64,000 nt of DNA from Paraburkholderia sp. Tr-20389 (GTDB taxonomy: Bacteria > Pseudomonadota > Gammaproteobacteria > Burkholderiales > Burkholderiaceae): assembly GCF_017104565.1 (NCBI RefSeq), contig NZ_JAAGPD010000007.1, positions 212,444 through 276,443 on the forward strand, written 5' to 3'. The notes below the pieces were generated by a model. That model was not told the DNA's origin. It did no database searches and saw only the letters and a list, made by a program, of their open reading frames with translations. A program made the translations under genes and the position numbers. Shown piece by piece: positions 44,975 to 53,161 of this stretch (positions are counted from its first letter, which is position 1; every line of letters begins with the position of its first letter).

Positions 44975-46041
44975 GTACGCCGACGTCAGGCGCACCGCGC
45001 CGCGCCACCATCAGCGACGTCGCGCGCGAGGCGGGCACGGGCAAGACGAGCATCTCGCGCTATCTGAACGGCGAACTGAGCGTGCTGTCGCCGCAACTGC
45101 GCGCGCGTATCGAAGCCGCTATCGAGCGGCTCGACTATCAGCCGAACCAGATGGCACGCGGCCTCAAGCGCGGCCGCAACCGGCTGATCGGCATGCTGGT
45201 CGCCGACCTGACCAATCCTTATTCCGTCGAAGTGCTGCAAGGCGTCGAGGCCGCGTGTCACGCGCTCGGTTACATGCCGCTCATCTGCCATGCCGCGAAC
45301 GAAGTCGACATGGAGCGGCGCTTTCTGCAACTGCTTACCACGTATCGCGTGGAAGGCGTGATCGTCAATGCGCTCGGCGTCAGCGAAGAAACGCTGCGGC
45401 CAGTGGGCGGCGGCGGGATTCCGGCCGTGCTGGTCGACCGCAGTGTGGATGGGCTCGTGACGGACATGGTCGGCCTCGACAACGAAGGCGCGACGACGCT
45501 CGGGACGCGGCATCTCGTCGAACGCGGCTTCGAGCATCTGTGGTTCGTCGTCCAGCCGTTCGAACGCATCAGTTCGCGGCGTCAGCGCGAAGCCGCGTTT
45601 CGGCGGGCGCTCGAACAGTATCCACAGGTGAGCGGCCGGACTGTCGTGCTCGAACTCGGCGATGCGGACGAACTGTCGCAAAGCTTGAGCGCGCTCGACG
45701 CCGAACTCGATGCGGCGATTGCCGCGCATGAACAACGCGAAGGCGCCACGAACAAGCCGCATGTCGCGCTGTTCGCGGCCAACGGTCCCGTCGCGCTGGC
45801 GCTCGCCCGGCATCTAAACCAGCGGCATGGCCCAAACTGGCAGAAGCGCGTCGCGCTGCTGTCGATCGACGATCCCGAATGGGCCGAGCTTGCGGGTATC
45901 ACGACGATCCGTCAGCCGACTTACGACATCGGCTATCGGGCCGTCGAGTTTCTGCATCAGCGCATCGACGGCGAGCAGACCAGCGCGCGCGACTGTCTGC
46001 TGCCGGGCGTCCTGATCGAGCGTGCATCGACGCTGCGTTGA
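44971..46041 (+). CDS. ptxS: LacI family repressor of the 2-ketogluconate operon (PtxS-like)
   Basis: A 356-residue LacI-family repressor. The helix-turn-helix and hinge are TISDVAREAGTGKTSISRYL, and ARGLKRGRNRLIGMLVADLTNPY leads into the sugar-binding domain. The start ATG overlaps the kguD stop by four bases, so it is the last gene of the operon it probably controls. The likely target is the 24-bp palindrome at 40773-40796, and 2-ketogluconate would be the inducer as in Pseudomonas PtxS. Placement at the operon's end differs from some Pseudomonas layouts. Confidence 0.85.
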   Translation: MSTPTSGAPRRATISDVAREAGTGKTSISRYLNGELSVLSPQLRARIEAAIERLDYQPNQMARGLKRGRNRLIGMLVADLTNPYSVEVLQGVEAACHALGYMPLICHAANEVDMERRFLQLLTTYRVEGVIVNALGVSEETLRPVGGGGIPAVLVDRSVDGLVTDMVGLDNEGATTLGTRHLVERGFEHLWFVVQPFERISSRRQREAAFRRALEQYPQVSGRTVVLELGDADELSQSLSALDAELDAAIAAHEQREGATNKPHVALFAANGPVALALARHLNQRHGPNWQKRVALLSIDDPEWAELAGITTIRQPTYDIGYRAVEFLHQRIDGEQTSARDCLLPGVLIERASTLR

Positions 46042-46129
46042 CAGCAGGTTGACTGCGCGCTGATCGACCTTCATCGCGGCATGCGCTTACAATGCGCGGC
46101 GAGTTCCGACTTTCGCCTGGTTCACGCAC

Positions 46130-46933
46130 ATGTCCGGTTTACCTGTTTCTCCCGTCACGCTTGCCGTGCTCGCCGCCGCGACGATCTTCGTCGCGCTGCT
46201 TCCCATCTTTCTGTATCGCCGCTGGCGCGTGCCGTTCGCGTTGAACCGGCGCGACGCGATTGCGGGCATTGCCGTGTTCGCGTTGTCCGCGATGCTGGTC
46301 GAGCGTGCGCTCAACGACTATCTGCTGAGGCAGAACGCAGCCACCAGCGAGTGGCTGTCCGACCCCCTCGCATTCGTCGTCTACGGTGTGCTGGCCGCGG
46401 GCATCTGCGAGGAAGTGGGGCGCTTCATTGCGATGCGCTGGCTCGCGCGACGCAACGCCAACGGCACGCGCCCTGACGGCACCGCGCTTGCTTACGGTCT
46501 GGGTCACGGTGGCGCGGAAGCGTGGCTCGTCGGCGTGATGGTGCAGGCGCAATGGATCGCGTTCGGCGTGCTCGAAAATCGCGGGCAGCTCGACACGTAC
46601 CTCGGCAATCTTCCGGCGGGACCGCTGATGCGTATCCATCTGCTGCTCGCGAGCCTGTCGCCGGCGATGGCGGGCGTGTTCGTGATCGAACGCGTGGCGG
46701 CGCTGGTGTTCCAGATCGGACTGTCGGTGCTGATGTGGCGTGGCGTGCGTGCCGGCTGGCGTGCCATACTGCCCGTCGCGATCGCCGCACATGCGCTGAT
46801 CGACGTGCCGGCGGCCATGTCGCAGGCCGGGCTGCTGTCGCTCGTGACCGTCGATGCAATCTACGCCGTTGCGGCCATCGCCGTCGCTGCCGTGCTGATC
46901 CGTTTGCGCGGACGCGATTCCCGCGTGGTGTGA
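46130..46933 (+). CDS. YhfC family putative intramembrane metalloprotease
   Basis: A 267-residue membrane protein with about seven hydrophobic segments. It carries the conserved GICEEVGRFIAMRWLARR and GLGHGGAEAWLVG motifs of the YhfC family, whose Glu and His residues are thought to be metal ligands in the membrane, as in CAAX-type proteases. The substrate is unknown. The ATG at 46130 lacks a strong ribosome-binding site. It lies 88 bases after the LacI gene and 49 before the next gene. Confidence 0.75.
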   Translation: MSGLPVSPVTLAVLAAATIFVALLPIFLYRRWRVPFALNRRDAIAGIAVFALSAMLVERALNDYLLRQNAATSEWLSDPLAFVVYGVLAAGICEEVGRFIAMRWLARRNANGTRPDGTALAYGLGHGGAEAWLVGVMVQAQWIAFGVLENRGQLDTYLGNLPAGPLMRIHLLLASLSPAMAGVFVIERVAALVFQIGLSVLMWRGVRAGWRAILPVAIAAHALIDVPAAMSQAGLLSLVTVDAIYAVAAIAVAAVLIRLRGRDSRVV

Positions 46934-46982
46934 TCGACGGCTACAACGCTCAACCCGAACAACAGGCCAGAGGCCAATCGAC

Positions 46983-47348
46983 ATGGAAGCCTATCAGTAC
47001 GAATGCGCGAACGCGGAGATCGAAGAGCTGGCGCGCGTGATCAGCGATCTCTTTCCCGAGCAGACGCAGTTCATCGAGCGTCCCGATGAGAACGGCGTGC
47101 CGCAGATCGTCGTGCATTGGGTCGCGATGCGTTTCGGCGCGACGGCGCGCCGCATGGAACTGACGGTCGCCATCGCGCCTGCTGCATTGGCGCGTTATCG
47201 CGCGATGCCGCCGCGCGTGCGGGGCCGCAGCTTCGCGGTGCTGCGCGCGTATGTGGAAGCGACGCTGGGATCGCTGGAAGAGGAACACGCGGCCGGCAAG
47301 GCCGTGCCGCGCGAAGTCACAGTGGATCTGGGCGACGAATTCGCCTGA
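46983..47348 (+). CDS. Conserved small protein, probably DUF3022
   Basis: A 121-residue soluble protein with charged and aromatic stretches (MEAYQYECANAEIEELARVI, IERPDENGVPQIVVHWVAMRF). Its character and length fit the Burkholderiaceae-restricted DUF3022 family, of unknown function. I make that family link from memory of its pattern, without an alignment. It follows the YhfC gene by 49 bases on the same strand and ends 29 bases from a convergent gene. Confidence 0.65.
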   Translation: MEAYQYECANAEIEELARVISDLFPEQTQFIERPDENGVPQIVVHWVAMRFGATARRMELTVAIAPAALARYRAMPPRVRGRSFAVLRAYVEATLGSLEEEHAAGKAVPREVTVDLGDEFA

Positions 47349-47377
47349 GGCGAGGGCGTCTCGCCCCGCGCATTCAG

Positions 47378-47815
47378 TCAGTCCGCGACGCGATACACCT
47401 TGGCGAAGCGCGCGGCCTGCACGACGCCGTAGTCGCCCGGCGCGTACTGCATGATCCAGTCGCCCGCCGTGCCTTTCAGCACATCGCCGCCTTGCGCGGA
47501 GCGCGCCAGCGAGAACGCTTCGTCCATGCGCTTCGCCAGCACGACGGCGGGGCGGTTGCGATACGGGCCCGGTTCGCCGTGTGCGAGCGCGGCATCGGCG
47601 GGCAGATACTTCGCGTCGAAACGTTCGCGCGACACGACCCAGCGGTCGCCCGTCGAGCCCGTGATCAGCGCGTCGCCGCGCGTATAGCGGTTCGGTCCTT
47701 CCAGGCTCATCAGTTCGCCGTCGCCTTCGGCAAATTGCACGGCGACGGTTTCGTCCTTGACGACGCGTTGCGCGGCCGGGTCGGTGAGCAGGTCGATGTT
47801 CTTGAGTTCGATCAT
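47378..47815 (-). CDS. Conserved protein with PGDYGVV motif, unknown function
   Basis: A 145-residue soluble protein. I recognise repeated use of the family motif in WIMQYAPGDYGVVQAARFAK near the C-terminus (PGDYGVV) and the related TRGDALITGSTGDRW earlier. The domain occurs in proteins annotated as hypothetical or as parts of larger enzymes, and no activity can be stated. The start ATG at 47815 gives MIELKNIDLLTD; the longer frame to 47893 has unconvincing sequence. Confidence 0.62.
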   Translation of the reverse strand: MIELKNIDLLTDPAAQRVVKDETVAVQFAEGDGELMSLEGPNRYTRGDALITGSTGDRWVVSRERFDAKYLPADAALAHGEPGPYRNRPAVVLAKRMDEAFSLARSAQGGDVLKGTAGDWIMQYAPGDYGVVQAARFAKVYRVAD

Positions 47816-47938
47816 AAGGCGAAGAGCAGAGATTGACGGAAGCGCGCGTTGCCGATGCAAATCGCAAGCGGGTATCGTAAGCGGAAGTCGCAAACGCGGC
47901 GCACGCGCGCATGATGCCAGATTCTCGCGACGCGCAAG

Positions 47939-47967
47939 AAAAAACGCCTGCCGGTGAGGGCAGGCGT
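47939..47967 (-). terminator. Terminator of the Spy-like gene
   Basis: Perfect 9-bp stem ACGCCTGCC (47944-47952) / GGCAGGCGT (47959-47967). Read on the minus strand it is followed by six T residues, at the right place to end the 48000-48521 transcript. Confidence 0.88.
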
Positions 47968-47999
47968 CGTGCGCAAAGCAGTATATGAAGCGGCGTGTA

Positions 48000-48521
48000 T
48001 TACGGCTTCACGGTTGCATCCGAAGCGGGCGCGGCGGCCTTGCCCGAGCGGCGATGTTGCGGACGGCCTTCGGGCGGCTGGCGGCGGAAGGTTTCGTCGG
48101 CCAGCTTCTTCTGCTCCGGCGAGAAACTGTTGTACAGCGGGTCGAACGCATCGACGAGCTTCTTCGTACCGTCGGCGTGCGCCTGCGTGATCTCGGCGTA
48201 CTGCTTCATGTCGTCGAGCGCCGAGACGTTCGCGTTGGCGCGGCGTTGTTCGAACAGCTTGCCCATCGTTTCACTGTTGTTGCGCATGACGTCGGCGAAC
48301 GTTTTCCACTGCGATTCCTGCGCCGACGTGATCTTGAGTTGCGTGTGCAGATAGTTGATGCGGTCTTCGACGCGCTGCTCGTGGCGTGCCTTGCCCGCAG
48401 CCTGCGATGCAGCCGACATCGCCGGTGCCGAGGCGCCGGCAGGCGCGGCAGTCTGTGCGAATGCGGCGTGCATGGTCAGCGCGGAAGCAACGGTAACGAG
48501 TGTGGCGAGGGTTTTTTTCAT
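48000..48521 (-). CDS. Spy/CpxP-like periplasmic protein (LTXXQ family)
   Basis: A 173-residue exported protein. The signal peptide MKKTLATLVTVASALTMHAA is cleaved near AAFAQT. The mature protein is mostly helical, with RVEDRINYLHTQLKITSAQE (a degenerate LTxxQ-like first repeat, LKITSAQE) and FSPEQKKLADETFRR (second repeat). Relatives are ATP-independent periplasmic chaperones induced by envelope stress; the same function is inferred here. AGGAG lies six bases before the ATG. Confidence 0.82.
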   Translation of the reverse strand: MKKTLATLVTVASALTMHAAFAQTAAPAGASAPAMSAASQAAGKARHEQRVEDRINYLHTQLKITSAQESQWKTFADVMRNNSETMGKLFEQRRANANVSALDDMKQYAEITQAHADGTKKLVDAFDPLYNSFSPEQKKLADETFRRQPPEGRPQHRRSGKAAAPASDATVKP

Positions 48522-48672
48522 TGAGACTCCTGTTGTCTGCTCTATGAGGCTGAAGCTGGACGACGCATCGTGATCGACGTGCATCATGCCGTGCGTTATT
48601 AGTAACACGTTATCGCTTCATTGCGTCTCTATTGCGACAACTGCTTACAACCGAAACGATCGGAAATAGCCG

Positions 48673-49557
48673 GTGGATAAATTCGTCAGCATGGAAGTGT
48701 TCGTGGCCGTCGTCGAAGCGGGCAGCCTCACGGCGGCCGCGGAGCGTTTCGATCTGTCGTCCGCGATGGTCGGCAAGCATATCCGTTCGCTTGAAACACA
48801 GCTCTCCACGCGGCTGCTCACGCGCACGACGCGGCGTCAGAGCCTGACGGAAATCGGCCGTCAGTATTACGAGCAGTGCCGGCGCATTCTCGCCGACGTG
48901 AAGGCTGCTGAATCGCTTGCGGAAGCGATGACCTCCGCGCCGCGCGGCACGCTGAAGGTTACCGTGCCGCTCACGTACGGCGTCGAAGTGTTCTCGCCCG
49001 CAATGACCGACTATCTGAACCTCTATCCCGAAGTCAGTCTCGAACTCGATCTGTCGAACCGCATCTTCGATCTCGTCGATGAGGGATTCGACGCGGCCGT
49101 GCGCATCGGGCGACTGCCTGATTCGAGCCTCGTCGCAAGGCCGCTCAAGCCTTACCGGATGCGAGCGTGTGCGTCGCCCGCGTATCTGCAACGCATGGGC
49201 ACGCCCAGGACGCCCGCCGATCTCGTTCATCACGAGTGCCTCGGCTTTCTGCATTGGGGACGCGAAGGGCTGTGGCGGCTCGACGGCGATGCCGAGGCGG
49301 ACTATCAGCTGCGTCCGGGACGTTTTCGCGCGAACAACGGCCAGGCGCTGAAGATGGCGGCGCTGCGCGGCTTCGGCCTCGTGCTGCAACCGGAAGCGCT
49401 GCTCGTCAGCGAGATCGAGCGGGGCGAACTCGTGTCCGTGCTCGAAGACTATCTGCCGGAGGGCGCGCCTGTGCATCTGATCTATCCGCGCGACCGGCAA
49501 CCGACGCCGAAGCTCACCACGTTCATCGACTTCGTGATCGAACGCTTCGGCGCGTGA
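48673..49557 (+). CDS. LysR family transcriptional regulator
   Basis: A 294-residue LysR protein. The helix-turn-helix reads VAVVEAGSLTAAAERFDLSS and AMVGKHIRSLETQLSTRLLT. The VDEGFDAAVRIGRLPDSSLVA block belongs to the co-inducer domain. It is the CrgA-type subgroup of regulators. The start is a GTG at 48673 (MDKFVSMEVF); a later ATG at 48691 is possible. It diverges from the Spy-like gene, 151 bases apart, though no functional link can be claimed. No other obvious target adjoins it. Confidence 0.87.
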   Translation: MDKFVSMEVFVAVVEAGSLTAAAERFDLSSAMVGKHIRSLETQLSTRLLTRTTRRQSLTEIGRQYYEQCRRILADVKAAESLAEAMTSAPRGTLKVTVPLTYGVEVFSPAMTDYLNLYPEVSLELDLSNRIFDLVDEGFDAAVRIGRLPDSSLVARPLKPYRMRACASPAYLQRMGTPRTPADLVHHECLGFLHWGREGLWRLDGDAEADYQLRPGRFRANNGQALKMAALRGFGLVLQPEALLVSEIERGELVSVLEDYLPEGAPVHLIYPRDRQPTPKLTTFIDFVIERFGA

Positions 49558-49707
49558 GGTTCACGATCCACGCTGCGAAGCGCGCTCGCGCAATATGTGC
49601 AACCCGCATGTATTCGCACGGACGTGAGCAAGGTGCATAATCCGCGTCATCGGCCCGTCACGTCTGCCGGACTATCACTTTTCAACCTCGACCTTGATCT
49701 TCAAACG

Positions 49708-50166
49708 ATGAGACCACCGCGCCTCGATCAACTCGACGAACTCGACCGCAACCTCGTCGCGCTGCTGCAAGCCAATGCACGCGAAAACGTCGCGAATCTC
49801 GCGCGGCAACTGGGTGTCGCGCGCACGACCGTGATCGCGCGGATCGCGCGGCTCGAAAAGACCAACGTGATTGCGGGCTACAGCGTGCGGCTCGGGCAGG
49901 ATGTGCTCGACGCGAGCATGCACGCGTACGTGGGCATCATCATCGCGCCGAAGTATGGGCCGGATGTGCTGAAGAAGCTCAACCGGATGCCCGAAGTGCA
50001 GTTGTTGTGCGCAGTGAGCGGCGAGTTCGATTACGTCGCATGGTTGCGCGCCGATTCGCCCGAGCGCCTCAACGATCTGCTCGATCAGATCGGCGGACTC
50101 GCGGGCGTCGAGCGCACGACGACGTCGATCATTCTGTCGCGCAAGATCGATCGCGGCATGACATGA
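49708..50166 (+). CDS. Lrp/AsnC family transcriptional regulator
   Basis: A 152-residue protein. The N-terminal helix-turn-helix (LARQLGVARTTVIARIARLE) is typical of Lrp. A ligand-binding RAM domain follows: YVGIIIAPKYGPDVLKKLNRM, then LCAVSGEFDYVAWLRADSPE. It lies 216 bases upstream of a saccharopine-dehydrogenase-like gene on the same strand, and the gap holds TCGTCA/TGACGA repeats. Lrp proteins usually sense amino acids and act on the neighbouring catabolic gene. The ATG is the only sensible start. Confidence 0.87.
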   Translation: MRPPRLDQLDELDRNLVALLQANARENVANLARQLGVARTTVIARIARLEKTNVIAGYSVRLGQDVLDASMHAYVGIIIAPKYGPDVLKKLNRMPEVQLLCAVSGEFDYVAWLRADSPERLNDLLDQIGGLAGVERTTTSIILSRKIDRGMT

Positions 50167-50226
50167 CGGGCGGGTGATTTCACGGCTGTCTTGTCAGTCC
50201 CGTTTACGCGGTTTTGATGCGTTTTC

Positions 50227-50260
50227 GACGATTCGTCAGCATTAATCGTCATTTTGACGA
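50227..50260. promoter_or_regulatory. Candidate Lrp-type operator upstream of the dehydrogenase gene
   Basis: Two adjacent inverted repeats: GACGA-T-TCGTC (50227-50237) and TCGTCA-TTT-TGACGA (50246-50260). TCGTCA also occurs at 50233-50238, so three copies lie within 28 bases. They sit 123-156 bases upstream of the saccharopine-dehydrogenase-like gene. Confidence 0.55.
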
Positions 50261-50382
50261 AAATCATGGTCATAGCGCAGCACTTTGCGCCTATGAACCG
50301 ACGGGCCTTCTCCTTAAACTTCTATGCAGAGGTTCGCTGCGGCGGACCGACATTCACCAGACAGAGAACAAAGGAGAAGCGC

Positions 50383-51480
50383 ATGAAAGTTGCCATCGTA
50401 GGCGCGGGTCTGATCGGTCACACCATCGCGCACATGCTGCGGGAGACGGGCGACTACGAAGTGGTCGCGATGGACCGCGATCAGCACGCGCTCGACAAGC
50501 TGGCCGCGCAAGGCATTCCGACGCGCCGCGTCGACTCCGCCGATGCCGCTGCATTGCGCGCCGAAATCCAGGGCTTCGATGCCCTCGTCAATGCGCTGCC
50601 TTACTACCTGGCCGTCAGCGTCGCGTCGGCGGCGAAAGGCGCGGGCGTGCATTACTTCGATCTGACGGAAGACGTGCGGGCCACCCACGCGATCCGCGCG
50701 ATCGCCGACAGCGCCGAGCATGCGTTCATGCCGCAGTGCGGTCTCGCACCGGGTTTCATCGGGATTGCCGCGCATGAACTGGCGAACCGCTTCACCGAAA
50801 TCCGCGATGTGAAGATGCGCGTCGGTGCACTGCCCGAATTTCCGACCAACGCGCTGAAATACAACCTGACGTGGAGCGTCGACGGTCTGATCAACGAATA
50901 CTGCCAGCCCTGCGAGGCGATTCGCGATGGCCGTACGCAATGGGTGCAGCCGCTCGAGGGCCTCGAACACTTTTCGCTCGACGGTATCGAGTACGAGGCA
51001 TTCAATACGTCGGGCGGTCTGGGCACGTTGTGCGAGACGTTGTCGGGCCGCGTCGAGACGCTCGACTACAAGTCGGTGCGCTATCCCGGCCACCGCGAGC
51101 TGATGCAGTTCCTGCTCGAAGACCTGCGCCTCGCCACCGACCGCGACACGTTGAAGACGATCATGCGCCGCTCGGTGCCGTCGACGGCTCAGGACGTCGT
51201 GCTCGTCTTCATTACCGTGACGGGCATGCGCGACGGCCAGCTGGTGCAGGAAGTGTTCACGCGCAAGATCTTCGCGAAGACCGTGTGCGGTGTGCCGATG
51301 AGCGCGATCCAGATCACGACGGCAGGCGCGATGTGCGCGGTCCTCGACCTGTTCCGCGAGAAGAAGCTGCCGCAAAGCGGTTTCGTGCGTCAGGAGCAGG
51401 TGTCGCTGCGAGATTTCCTCGCGAACCGCTTTGGCCAGTTGTACGAGGGCAGCACGCTGGAAGCCATGGCGACGGTCTGA
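50383..51480 (+). CDS. Saccharopine dehydrogenase-like NAD(P)-dependent oxidoreductase
   Basis: A 365-residue enzyme with an N-terminal Rossmann fold (VAIVGAGLIGHTIAHMLRET) and a C-terminal domain of the saccharopine-dehydrogenase family. Conserved strings include CGLAPGFIGIAAHELA and GGLGTLCETLSGRVETLDYKS. The form is closest to lysine-6-dehydrogenase-like members, which deaminate lysine with NAD. The substrate is inferred, not proven. An Lrp gene precedes it, as expected for an amino-acid catabolic gene. AAGGAG lies six bases before ATG 50383. Confidence 0.84.
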   Translation: MKVAIVGAGLIGHTIAHMLRETGDYEVVAMDRDQHALDKLAAQGIPTRRVDSADAAALRAEIQGFDALVNALPYYLAVSVASAAKGAGVHYFDLTEDVRATHAIRAIADSAEHAFMPQCGLAPGFIGIAAHELANRFTEIRDVKMRVGALPEFPTNALKYNLTWSVDGLINEYCQPCEAIRDGRTQWVQPLEGLEHFSLDGIEYEAFNTSGGLGTLCETLSGRVETLDYKSVRYPGHRELMQFLLEDLRLATDRDTLKTIMRRSVPSTAQDVVLVFITVTGMRDGQLVQEVFTRKIFAKTVCGVPMSAIQITTAGAMCAVLDLFREKKLPQSGFVRQEQVSLRDFLANRFGQLYEGSTLEAMATV

Positions 51481-51561
51481 TTTTTTGCAGGACGTCGGCC
51501 GGACCGGGGGCCAACTGGGATGATCGAGGCTCCGTAGAGAGCCGCGTGTGAATCGACAGCG

Positions 51562-51599
51562 AAACGGGCGTCCCGCTTTTCCGGCGGGACGCCCGTTTT
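51562..51599. terminator. Terminator between the dehydrogenase and P-loop kinase genes
   Basis: Perfect 15-bp stem AAACGGGCGTCCCGC (51562-51576) / GCGGGACGCCCGTTT (51584-51598) with a 7-base loop and a short T tail. It stands between convergent genes and probably serves both. Confidence 0.9.
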
Positions 51600-51636
51600 G
51601 TGTTTGTGGCGTTGTGTTATCCGATGCGCGGCGCCT

Positions 51637-52257
51637 TCATACGGGCATCGGCGGCAACATGACACCGGACGATTGCGGCGACCTCACGATCTGCGCGAGC
51701 AGCGCGTCGAAATCGGCCGGCGTGGGCGACGTGTTGTCGAACATCAGAAGGCCTTCGCGTGTGTCGTCCGCCGGCATAAAGCGCCGCTGCCGGTAGTCGT
51801 CCCAATGAGCGAGCTTGTAGGCGTCGTTCGGATTGCCGCGCGCCGTGATGCGCTCGCGTGCCGTTTCTTCCGACGTCGAGACCCAGACGACGCTGATCTT
51901 CACATCCTTCGGCACGCCGAGCCACGCGTGATCGAAAAGCTTGCGCTCGCGCACTTCGCGCGACAGCGGGCCGACGGCGATCACGCCGATGCCGAGCCGC
52001 AGATTCTCGGCGGCCGTATCGAACAAGCCGCGATATTCCGGGTCGCGAAAGTGCTGCAGAAAGAGCGGGCTGTCGCGATCGTTCGGATCGCCCGTCAGCG
52101 CGCCGATCGCGGCCGCGCTGTAGACGCCGTACAGCGTGTCCTTGTCGAGCAGGCAGCAGGCTTCGCCTGTTGCCTTCATCAGCGGACCGATCAGCCGTTT
52201 GGCAAGCGTCGTCTTGCCTGTGCCGGCATGGCCGCAGATAAACACCAGATGCGTCAC
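51637..52257 (-). CDS. P-loop kinase-like NTPase
   Basis: A 206-residue protein with a clear Walker A at its N-terminus, ICGHAGTGKTTLAKRLIG. Later come LDKDTLYGVYS (possible substrate-binding Asp) and SVVWVSTSEETARERITAR, which fits an adenylate-kinase-like lid. It belongs to the AAA_33/zeta-toxin-like group of small kinases. The substrate is unknown. The start is GTG at 52257 with GGGGA about ten bases upstream. It diverges from the toxin-antitoxin pair by 147 bases. Confidence 0.8.
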   Translation of the reverse strand: MTHLVFICGHAGTGKTTLAKRLIGPLMKATGEACCLLDKDTLYGVYSAAAIGALTGDPNDRDSPLFLQHFRDPEYRGLFDTAAENLRLGIGVIAVGPLSREVRERKLFDHAWLGVPKDVKISVVWVSTSEETARERITARGNPNDAYKLAHWDDYRQRRFMPADDTREGLLMFDNTSPTPADFDALLAQIVRSPQSSGVMLPPMPV

Positions 52258-52365
52258 GTCGATGAATCCCCAGTGTGGAAGTTGGACGGCGAACGCCGAT
52301 CTTGAACGGGATGACGACTAGTCGCAACCCCTATGCCATCTGGCCGATTGACGGCGCGAATTGCA

Positions 52366-52384
52366 GTGATATCATTGCTATCAC
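52366..52384. promoter_or_regulatory. Candidate FitA-type operator upstream of the toxin-antitoxin pair
   Basis: GTGATA-TCATTGC-TATCAC: 6-bp inverted arms (52366-52371, 52379-52384). Within it, TGCTATCA (52376-52383) and TGATATCA (52367-52374) resemble the half-site TGCTATCA/TGATAGCA I recall for gonococcal FitA. It ends 20 bases before the antitoxin start. Confidence 0.5.
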
Positions 52385-52404
52385 ACGTGTATCGGGGAGT
52401 CGTT

Positions 52405-52650
52405 ATGGCAAATCTTTTGGTCCGAGGTCTGGACGATGCGCTGGTGCAGAGCCTGCGGGAGCAGGCTGCGGCACACGGGCGTAGCGTCGAAGCAGAGCAT
52501 CGGGAAATCCTGGCGCAGGCGCTCGTACAGCCCAAGAAGCTCAGCTTCGCAGAGTTGCTGATGAGCATGCCGGATGTCGGCGAAGACGCCGACTTCAAGC
52601 GCCTCAATGACGCAACTGACGAAAGCGAGGGACCGGGTGTATTTGATTGA
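52405..52650 (+). CDS. Antitoxin of FitAB/VapBC type
   Basis: An 81-residue protein. The N-terminal ribbon-helix-helix begins ANLLVRGLDDALVQSLREQA, with AAHGRSVEAEHREILAQAL as helices 1 and 2, as in FitA-like antitoxins. The C-terminal half should thread into the toxin's active site. GGGGAG lies five bases before ATG 52405. Its end overlaps the start of the PIN-domain toxin by 14 bases, which is the usual antitoxin-first layout with translational coupling. Confidence 0.9.
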   Translation: MANLLVRGLDDALVQSLREQAAAHGRSVEAEHREILAQALVQPKKLSFAELLMSMPDVGEDADFKRLNDATDESEGPGVFD

Positions 52651-53065
52651 TACCAACGTAATTAGCGAAATGCGCAAGAGCAGCCGCGCCAATCCAGGCG
52701 TACAGGCTTTTTTTGATGCTGCCAGGGAAGGCGAACATCGCCTGTATCTGTCGGTGGTGACAGTGGGTGAATTGCGGCGCGGTGTCGACCTGATCCGGCA
52801 TCGCGGTGACCGGTTTCAGGCGTTGCGCCTCGAAGGGTGGCTCGACACGATCATGAACTCGTTCGGCAGCCACATTCTGAATGTCGGCACCGACGTCGCG
52901 CAGACCTGGGGGCATCTGCGCGTGCCTGACCCTGGACACGCGCTGGACAAGCTGATCGCCGCAACGGCGTTGATCTACAACCTGACCGTCGTGACACGTA
53001 ACGTGGCAGACTTCGATGGCACGGGGGCACGGGTTCTGAATCCGTTCCAGACGCTGGACGCATGA
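52637..53065 (+). CDS. PIN-domain toxin of FitB/VapC type
   Basis: A 142-residue PIN-domain ribonuclease toxin. The four acidic residues of the active site are present: D5 (YLIDTNVIS), E45 (VGELRRG), D104 (HALDKLIAATAL) and D125 (NVADFDGTG). I start at GTG 52637, giving MYLIDTN, the typical FitB start, with GAGG just upstream. A start at ATG 52607 or 52574 would place unlikely residues before the domain. The enzyme is expected to cut RNA when freed from the antitoxin. Confidence 0.88.
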   Translation: MYLIDTNVISEMRKSSRANPGVQAFFDAAREGEHRLYLSVVTVGELRRGVDLIRHRGDRFQALRLEGWLDTIMNSFGSHILNVGTDVAQTWGHLRVPDPGHALDKLIAATALIYNLTVVTRNVADFDGTGARVLNPFQTLDA

Positions 53066-53161
53066 CATACCGCAGGCGACACCCGGTGTGCAACGAAGAA
53101 GGTGCTGCCTCGCGACGTGCGTGACAATGAAGAGGACCATGATGCGACGGGGACACGAATC

